Shown here: positions 62,001 to 64,000 of the stretch, one piece after another | Numbering within the stretch: position 1 is the stretch's first letter | Layout: the number at the start of each line of letters is the position of its first letter | NCBI GenBank assembly: GCA_037176705.1 | Contig: CM073885.1 | Coordinates: 89,891,001 to 89,955,000 of the forward strand | Length of the DNA stretch: 64,000 nt | DNA from: Molossus alvarezi | Taxonomy: Eukaryota > Chordata > Mammalia > Chiroptera > Molossidae | Direction of reading: 5' to 3' | The notes under the pieces: generated by a model | Database searches by the model: none | What the model saw: only the letters and a program-made list of their open reading frames with translations | What the model was told of the DNA's origin: nothing | Translations under genes and position numbers: made by a program

Positions 62001-64000
62001 TCCAGCAGATACACGGAATAAGAATCTCTCAACATGAGGCCCAGCAATCTGCCTTAACAAGACCTCCAGGCTACTGTATAGATTAACTCAATTACTCCCT
62101 GCCTCAGTTTCTCCATCTGTAATTGGAATTGATGTACTCAAAATGATCCTGTTTGAGGCTATGTCATATATCATCTTTCTATATCAAGTATACATTTTCC
62201 CCATTCTAAGACATTATAATGTCCTGATATGGGCCAGGTTTTGTTATTTTTCCTTTTCACACAACCCCCTACCCTATTTATTAACCCAGAATGAGCAAAA
62301 CCAGAATCTTTTGGAAGATAATCCTTGAGAAATATACCTTGTTGTAGCAAGTTAATTCCTTGCTCCTGTCTGGAACGGGAATACTAATGCTACACTTCTA
62401 GAACACAATGGCATATTAGAGCAGGAATAAGGAATCAAACTTCCCTAGTATAACATCTTTAGAAACCTAAACATTTAAATTTATTTAAAACAGATGTGAA
62501 CATCTTTTTTGATACTAAAAATATTTATAACAAATTTTCAGTTAATACCATGGTATCTTAAAACAGCAATGCTTCACTTTTTAAATAGTATTCCATTTCT
62601 ATCTGCAAATCTAGTTATGAAATATTTTCACAAAAATTCTCTTGTTCTTCTAAATTTTAACTTATAATTATTTACTTATTTTAATATTTTTAACTTTATT
62701 AATTTTTAGAGAGAGTAAGGGAGAGGGAGAGAGAGATAGAAACATTGATGAGAGAAGACATTGATTGGTCGTCTCCTGCATGCCCACCACTGGGGATTGG
62801 GCCCACAACCTGGGCATGTGCCCTGACTAGGAATCTAACTGGTGACCTCTTGGTGCATGGGTCAACATTCAACCACTGAGCCACACCAGCTGGGCTTGAT
62901 ATTATTTTTAACGAGAAAGTACTTCCTCATGTTTAGCTAGTAATGTTACTTTTGTCTATTATCATTATTGGCTGCAACAAGGCTCTACAAACTTTTTATA
63001 AAGCCACATATACTTAAAAATTCTATCTTCAGTTGAATGAATATCTGGCACAGTATAAAAGTGTAATTCTAGTCTTAAATGGTTAAGAATGATTTTGAAA
63101 GTTATTCATTTTGCTGTCTTATTAAAAACCATTAGGTATTACTATAATAATATCTCTAAGTATGCCTTAAACTTCTTTAGATCTGACATTGACGGTAAAT
63201 ACATTAAACAAAATAAAATAATTAACCCTCTGTATCAAATGATTCCTTCTTTTTTTATCCTCACCTGAGGATATTTTTCCATTTATCTTCAGGAAGATAG
63301 AGAGGGAGAGAAAGGGAGAGAGAGCGAAACATTGATGTGAGAGAGATACATCGACTGGTTGCCTCCCTCACGACCCCAATCAGGGCCAGGGATGAACCAC
63401 AACCTAGGTACATGCCCTTGGCTGGAATCGAACCCAGGACTCATTGGTCTGCGGGCCGATGCTCTACCACTGAGCCAAACTGGCCAAGGCTAAATAATTC
63501 CTTGTTTTTAACAAAGTAGCATGTTATCTGTGTTATTATAATGGCCTGTCTTACTCTATAACCAAATAACAGTTTAAGCACATTTTCCAGATCCATGTTT
63601 TTAAACTATCTTGAAAAAGGTCTATAATAAACACATTTTATATCATGACTCAGTATACAATATTAAATTATATATTTTATATACATTCTTTCTATTTCCA
63701 ATGCAACATGATACTTTATAGTCTAGTCTCTCCTATTTCATTTTCACTGTTTTTTAATCCTCACCTGGAGAATATTTTTCCACTGGTTTTTAGATAGAGT
63801 GGAAGAGAGGAATGGATGGAGGGAAGGAGGGAGAGAGAGAGAAAGGGAAGGAGAAACAATGATGTAAAAGAGACACATTGATTGATTGCCTCCTACATGA
63901 CCCCGACCAGGGGCCGGGGATTGAACCTGCAAAACAGGTACGTGCCCTTGACCAGGAATTGAACCCATGACTCTCTGGTCTGAGGGGAATGCTCTAACAG
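38447..64000 (-). CDS. G2E3: G2E3 gene, last five coding exons, spliced and 5'-partial
   Basis: G2/M-phase-specific E3 ubiquitin ligase, which shuttles between nucleus and cytoplasm. The family has N-terminal PHD/RING-like fingers and a C-terminal HECT-like domain; published work (from memory) assigns ligase activity to the RING-like fingers and finds the HECT domain inactive. Five minus-strand exons (308, 182, 173, 191 and 257 bp) join in phase to about 370 codons from [12 protein letters not shown] to the stop at 38447. This is roughly the second half of the ~706-residue human protein and holds the HECT-like domain; the finger exons lie right of base 64000. The introns are about 2.0, 3.4, 15.3 and 1.2 kb. 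The 15.3-kb intron holds an antisense-to-plus L1 and a Tigger fossil. No stop or frameshift is seen. Confidence 0.95.
39083..39342. mobile_element. Non-autonomous hAT-like DNA transposon
   Basis: A 260-bp unit in the last G2E3 intron with inverted ends sharing tgattttcaacc (left 'cagtgattttcaaccttttt', right complement of 'ccactggttgaaaatcaatt'). Interior phrases 'ctcatggcacat' and 'ctgtggcacacca' are typical of a small hAT family I have seen in mammals. Target duplication is imperfect (around tagtt). No coding capacity. Confidence 0.7.
39859..40049 (-). CDS. G2E3: G2E3 coding exon (penultimate)
   Basis: A 191-bp exon with acceptor cttctcttaag and donor GTATGT. It encodes (S)[47 protein letters not shown] and [16 protein letters not shown], then a G. 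A second AG ten bases further in (ttttaagcag) is rejected because only the first keeps the reading phase from the 55.4k exon. Confidence 0.95.
40600..41130. repeat. Possible old L2-type LINE fragment
   Basis: Pyrimidine-rich text such as 'cttttcttccactcctatct' and 'accagtctcctggtttcctc' resembles old L2/CR1-type LINE sequence. Weak evidence only. Confidence 0.3.
41490..41925 (+). repeat. Old interspersed repeat, family not resolved
   Basis: 'gtgaccttatttggaaaaat', 'caatgacaagtgtctttata', 'gccaggagccaccagaagct' and 'tctgttgttttaagctatgc' occur in the order of a widespread old mammalian repeat. It could be an LTR-type or L1 3'-end family. Confidence 0.6.
42001..42208 (-). mobile_element. VES-type SINE (subtype A), G2E3 intron
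   Basis: Reversed subtype A: 'tttattgatttatagagaga' tail side, 'aacctgggcatgtgcc', head 'gagccacactggccgggcc'. Confidence 0.88.
42291..42483 (-). mobile_element. VES-type SINE (subtype A), first of an adjacent pair
   Basis: Reversed copy, head ending 'gatgtccaaccaacgggc'. Flanked by aaaattttattta at 42278-42290 and 42484-42496. Confidence 0.88.
42497..42715 (-). mobile_element. VES-type SINE (subtype A), second of an adjacent pair
   Basis: Reversed copy, 'tttattgatttttagagaga' to 'gatccacaccagctggga'. It starts right after the second aaaattttattta and is followed by a third copy, aaaattttattt, at about 42716-42727. Confidence 0.88.
43078..43287 (-). mobile_element. VES-related SINE (subtype A), older copy
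   Basis: Reversed: '(tttg)n' tail, GA-rich stretch, 'gaggacatgtgccctaactg', head 'caaccaactgagctgcaaac'. Diverged; no TSD seen. Confidence 0.78.
43533..44487 (-). mobile_element. Tigger-type (Tc1/mariner) DNA transposon fossil
   Basis: A 0.95-kb unit with terminal inverted repeats: 'acagtagtctccccttattc' at the left and 'ggatggggagggacttctgt' at the right. The inside has a broken minus-strand transposase segment (43724-43906, ...[17 protein letters not shown]...) that looks like the HTH part of Tigger/CENP-B-type transposases. Internally deleted and inactive. Confidence 0.82.
44488..45039. other. G2E3 intron, no clear element
   Basis: AT-rich sequence with possible but unsupported L2-like text near 44590-44720. 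Confidence 0.4.
45040..45208 (-). mobile_element. VES-type SINE (subtype A), shortened
   Basis: Reversed: 'gtttttattgattttttta', 'caacccgggcatgtaccctg', head 'gagccacatcggctgggct'. The CT/GA tract is almost gone. Confidence 0.82.
45930..48173 (-). pseudogene. L1 ORF2 remnant, internally deleted
   Basis: Starts [16 protein letters not shown] at 48173, is split by a SINE, continues through the endonuclease and the front of the reverse transcriptase ([16 protein letters not shown] near 46210), then at [11 protein letters not shown] jumps to the C-terminal part ([11 protein letters not shown]). The junction is at about 46111-46118. Confidence 0.88.
47803..48068 (-). mobile_element. VES SINE (subtype B) inserted in L1 ORF2
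   Basis: Reversed VES with TSD tgggtcatg at 47794-47802 and 48069-48077. Its head and body are close to the consensus. Confidence 0.94.
48225..49121 (-). pseudogene. L1 ORF1 remnant
   Basis: The minus-strand translation starts [14 protein letters not shown] at 49121 and includes [17 protein letters not shown] and [16 protein letters not shown] near 48400-48550. Frame breaks are present. Confidence 0.86.
49270..49800 (-). repeat. CAG/CTG-rich part of the L1 5' region
   Basis: Many CTG (plus strand) triplets spaced by 'ggg' and 'tcc' phrases, for example near 49440-49470, with repeated 'gctgctgctggggagggctc' style units. It makes long spurious Leu/Cys-rich open frames on the plus strand. Confidence 0.75.
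49826..50121 (+). mobile_element. VES SINE (subtype B) with expanded (CT)n, inserted in the L1 5' region
   Basis: Forward VES very close to the window consensus, with perfect 11-bp TSD tagtgcttcta at 49815-49825 and 50122-50132. The CT tract is expanded. Confidence 0.95.
49991..50034. repeat. (CT)22 microsatellite
   Basis: Uninterrupted CT repeat inside the SINE at 49826-50121, where other VES copies have 4-8 CT units. Confidence 0.97.
50456..51216. other. G2E3 intron, no recognised element
   Basis: AT-rich, pyrimidine-rich sequence. It may contain an old LINE fragment, but nothing could be supported. Confidence 0.4.
51217..51384 (-). mobile_element. tRNA-type SINE, same form as 34137-34319
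   Basis: Reversed: 'tagtcctcacccaagactat', 'gtttttattgatttttagag', 'ggtgtatgggatgatgctcc', 'ggccaaccggccagga'. Confidence 0.82.
51385..52640. other. G2E3 intron, no clear element
   Basis: Pyrimidine-rich AT sequence such as 'tgctggtgacaaattctatt' (51970) may be an old reversed L1 ORF1/ORF2 piece. This is weakly supported. Confidence 0.35.
52653..52896 (+). mobile_element. VES-related SINE (older form)
   Basis: Head 'tgcctagacagtgtggctcag', 'gggcacgtacctgggttgca', tail 'atcctcaggtgcggatt'. Perfect 12-bp TSD aaaagattattg at 52641-52652 and 52897-52908. Confidence 0.93.
53494..53756 (+). mobile_element. VES SINE (subtype B), G2E3 intron
   Basis: Head 'ccctggccagtattgctcag', body 'tcagttgcagtttgtcccc', tail 'tcctcaggtgaggatt' plus a long A run. 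Confidence 0.92.
54745..54848 (+). repeat. Old L2/MIR 3'-end fragment
   Basis: 'aaagagcaagaatcacatct', 'catgtgctcaatatatagtt', 'attaaatgaatgag' in the order of an L2-type 3' end. Confidence 0.5.
54972..55198 (-). mobile_element. 5'-truncated VES SINE (subtype B)
   Basis: Reversed VES that stops at 'tctctccggaccgcag', missing the last ~40 bp of the tRNA-like head. It is still bounded by a 15-bp duplication (14/15), tatttatgtagttct at 54957-54971 against tatttatgcagttct at 55199-55213, so it inserted in this truncated form. Confidence 0.93.
55365..55537 (-). CDS. G2E3: G2E3 coding exon
   Basis: A 173-bp exon with acceptor ttcctcattacag and donor GTAAGT. It encodes [48 protein letters not shown] and IKRVQAPFE plus AG of a Ser/Arg codon. 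It continues directly from AQILIR of the 58.9k exon. Confidence 0.96.
55538..56189. other. G2E3 intron, no recognised element
   Basis: AT-rich unique-looking sequence. Confidence 0.45.
56190..56400 (+). repeat. Old interspersed repeat, related to 18384-18805
   Basis: 'ccttgcagctagatggggtc', 'acatgtgactaaagctaccc' and 'gggatgtgagtgaaaatgtg' belong to a common old mammalian repeat that I cannot name reliably. Confidence 0.45.
56807..57077 (-). mobile_element. VES SINE (subtype B), G2E3 intron
   Basis: Reversed VES with perfect 16-bp TSD tctcatattgtttttt at 56791-56806 and 57078-57093. Confidence 0.95.
57098..57380 (-). mobile_element. VES-related SINE, older copy
   Basis: Directly left-to-right after the previous SINE: 'taatcctcacctgaggatat', GA-rich tract, 'accaggccagggactgaatc', head 'ctgagccacactggccaaaa'. 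More diverged than its neighbour. Confidence 0.87.
57427..57710 (+). mobile_element. Tigger-like transposon fossil A, split by element B
   Basis: Left part 'cagttttcccttgaataaca' to 'ccgattgttttcaataca' (57427-57496) and right part 'gttaagttttgggggaatca' (57671-57710) join into one Tigger-type sequence as I remember it. The right end is cut by the SINE at 57711. Confidence 0.65.
57497..57670 (-). mobile_element. Small Tigger-like element B (MER8-like) nested in A
   Basis: Terminal inverted repeats 'cagctctctgcacccatggg' and complement of 'ccatggataccaagggacaa'. The inside ('atataagagatttgaacatt', 'ttggtatcctgc') fits a short internally deleted MER8-type element. A TA-type target lies at the right boundary (ctgta). 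Confidence 0.65.
57711..57933 (+). mobile_element. VES-type SINE (subtype A), G2E3 intron
   Basis: Head 'gcctgggcggtgtgggtcag', 'gggcacatgcccgggttgca', CT-rich region and A tail. Confidence 0.87.
58275..58392 (+). repeat. Old MIR 3' half
   Basis: 'attatctcagtttccaaatc', 'gtaaacaatgatacttatat', 'aaggctaaataaatgttaac' follow the MIR 3' order. Confidence 0.65.
58898..59079 (-). CDS. G2E3: G2E3 coding exon
   Basis: A 182-bp exon with acceptor tttctatttacag and donor GTAAGA. It encodes (A)[48 protein letters not shown] and [26 protein letters not shown] is a conserved segment of the G2E3 HECT-like domain. Confidence 0.97.
59080..59884. other. G2E3 intron, no recognised element
   Basis: Very AT-rich sequence; no repeat or exon recognised. 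Confidence 0.45.
59885..60062 (-). repeat. Old MIR SINE
   Basis: 'cattttacagatgaagaaac', 'tgagatccagagaggctaca', 'gggacttaaattcatacact' are in the order of a reversed MIR. Confidence 0.72.
60431..60672 (+). mobile_element. VES SINE (subtype B), G2E3 intron
   Basis: Forward, near-consensus VES. Perfect 14-bp TSD aaaaaatctattac at 60417-60430 and 60673-60686. Confidence 0.96.
61072..61379 (-). CDS. G2E3: G2E3 coding exon (first seen in this window)
   Basis: A 308-bp exon with acceptor catgttttatag and donor GTAATT. It encodes (R)[96 protein letters not shown] and LTLNSQ plus G. The acceptor at 61379/61380 was chosen over an alternative AG five bases inside because it completes an Arg codon split as AG|G, matching human ...LLRQG. 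Confidence 0.95.
61924..62076 (+). mobile_element. hAT-Charlie fossil, MER5A-like
   Basis: Starts 'cagtaattctcaaagtgtgg' and continues 'tagaatgcaaattctgaag', 'aggcccagcaatctgcctta', 'caagacctccaggctactg', in MER5A order. Confidence 0.8.
62080..62132 (+). repeat. Short MIR fragment
   Basis: 'ctccctgcctcagtttctcc' and 'atctgtaattggaattgatg' match the common MIR segment. Confidence 0.4.
62695..62896 (-). mobile_element. VES-type SINE (subtype A), G2E3 intron
   Basis: Reversed: 'tttattaatttttagagaga', 'aacctgggcatgtgccctga', head 'gagccacaccagctgggct'. Confidence 0.88.
63252..63490 (-). mobile_element. VES SINE, older subtype B
   Basis: Reversed: 'tatcctcacctgaggatatt' to head 'gagccaaactggccaaggc'. 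Imperfect flanking duplication, aatgattccttctttt against aataattccttgtttt. Confidence 0.9.
63751..64000 (-). mobile_element. VES-related SINE, cut by the window edge
   Basis: Reversed: 'taatcctcacctggagaata', a long GA-rich tract, 'gtacgtgcccttgaccagga', reaching the start of the head at the last base. Confidence 0.88.

Noticed and set aside
62335..62400. Possible additional G2E3 exon ending at a GTATAT donor (minus strand)
   Set aside because: The short peptide [12 protein letters not shown] loosely recalls the residues expected before the 61.4k exon. However, its phase does not match the acceptor, an upstream stop closes the frame, and no acceptor is evident.

Overview
This is a mammalian nuclear window, almost certainly from a vesper bat (Vespertilionidae or a close relative). 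The main reason is about 36 copies of tRNA-derived SINEs of the VES type, whose heads read 'ccctggccggtttggctcag' or 'ggtgtggctcagtggttgag'. They lie in both orientations and often keep crisp target-site duplications (TSDs). The rest of the sequence is AT-rich, with LINE-1 copies, old MIR/L2 fragments and hAT/Tigger DNA transposon fossils. There are no bacterial genes, operons, CRISPR arrays or phage genes.

Two host genes are present, both on the minus strand and arranged head to tail. The upstream gene is G2E3 (G2/M-phase E3 ubiquitin ligase): its last five coding exons lie at 61.4k, 59.1k, 55.5k, 40.0k and 38.7k and end at the stop codon at 38447-38449. About 5.8 kb further on is the promoter and start codon of SCFD1 (SLY1, a Sec1/Munc18-family ER-Golgi trafficking protein). 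It runs leftward from 32640 through nine exons (32.6k, 27.3k, 21.0k, 19.1k, 10.2k, 8.1k, 3.4k, 1.8k, 0.75k) and leaves the window in intron 9. Every assigned SCFD1 junction is GT-AG with a consistent reading phase. The G2E3-SCFD1 order matches my memory of human chromosome 14q12.

The introns are filled with mobile DNA. Four LINE-1-derived elements stand out. (i) 5632-7841 (+) is an ORF1-only 'half-L1' with an open 306-codon ORF1 and a perfect 16-bp TSD. (ii) 11640-18190 (+) is a near full-length L1 with degraded ORF1 and ORF2 and a repeat-bearing 5' region. (iii) 21284-24729 (+) is a decayed relative of (i) that keeps only the two ends of ORF2. (iv) 45712-50455 (-) is an L1 whose ORF2 has lost the span from the start of the reverse-transcriptase core to near its C-terminus. 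VES SINEs are inserted in (ii), (iii) and (iv).

I did not find an undescribed gene system. The most notable item is the intact ORF1-only LINE and the theme of repeated ORF2 internal deletion. Next come a head-only VES copy with its own TSD, a 54-bp duplication around a SINE tail, three copies of one target sequence separating two adjacent SINEs, and a nested Tigger insertion. Family names for repeats, and comparisons with human proteins, come from memory and were not searched.
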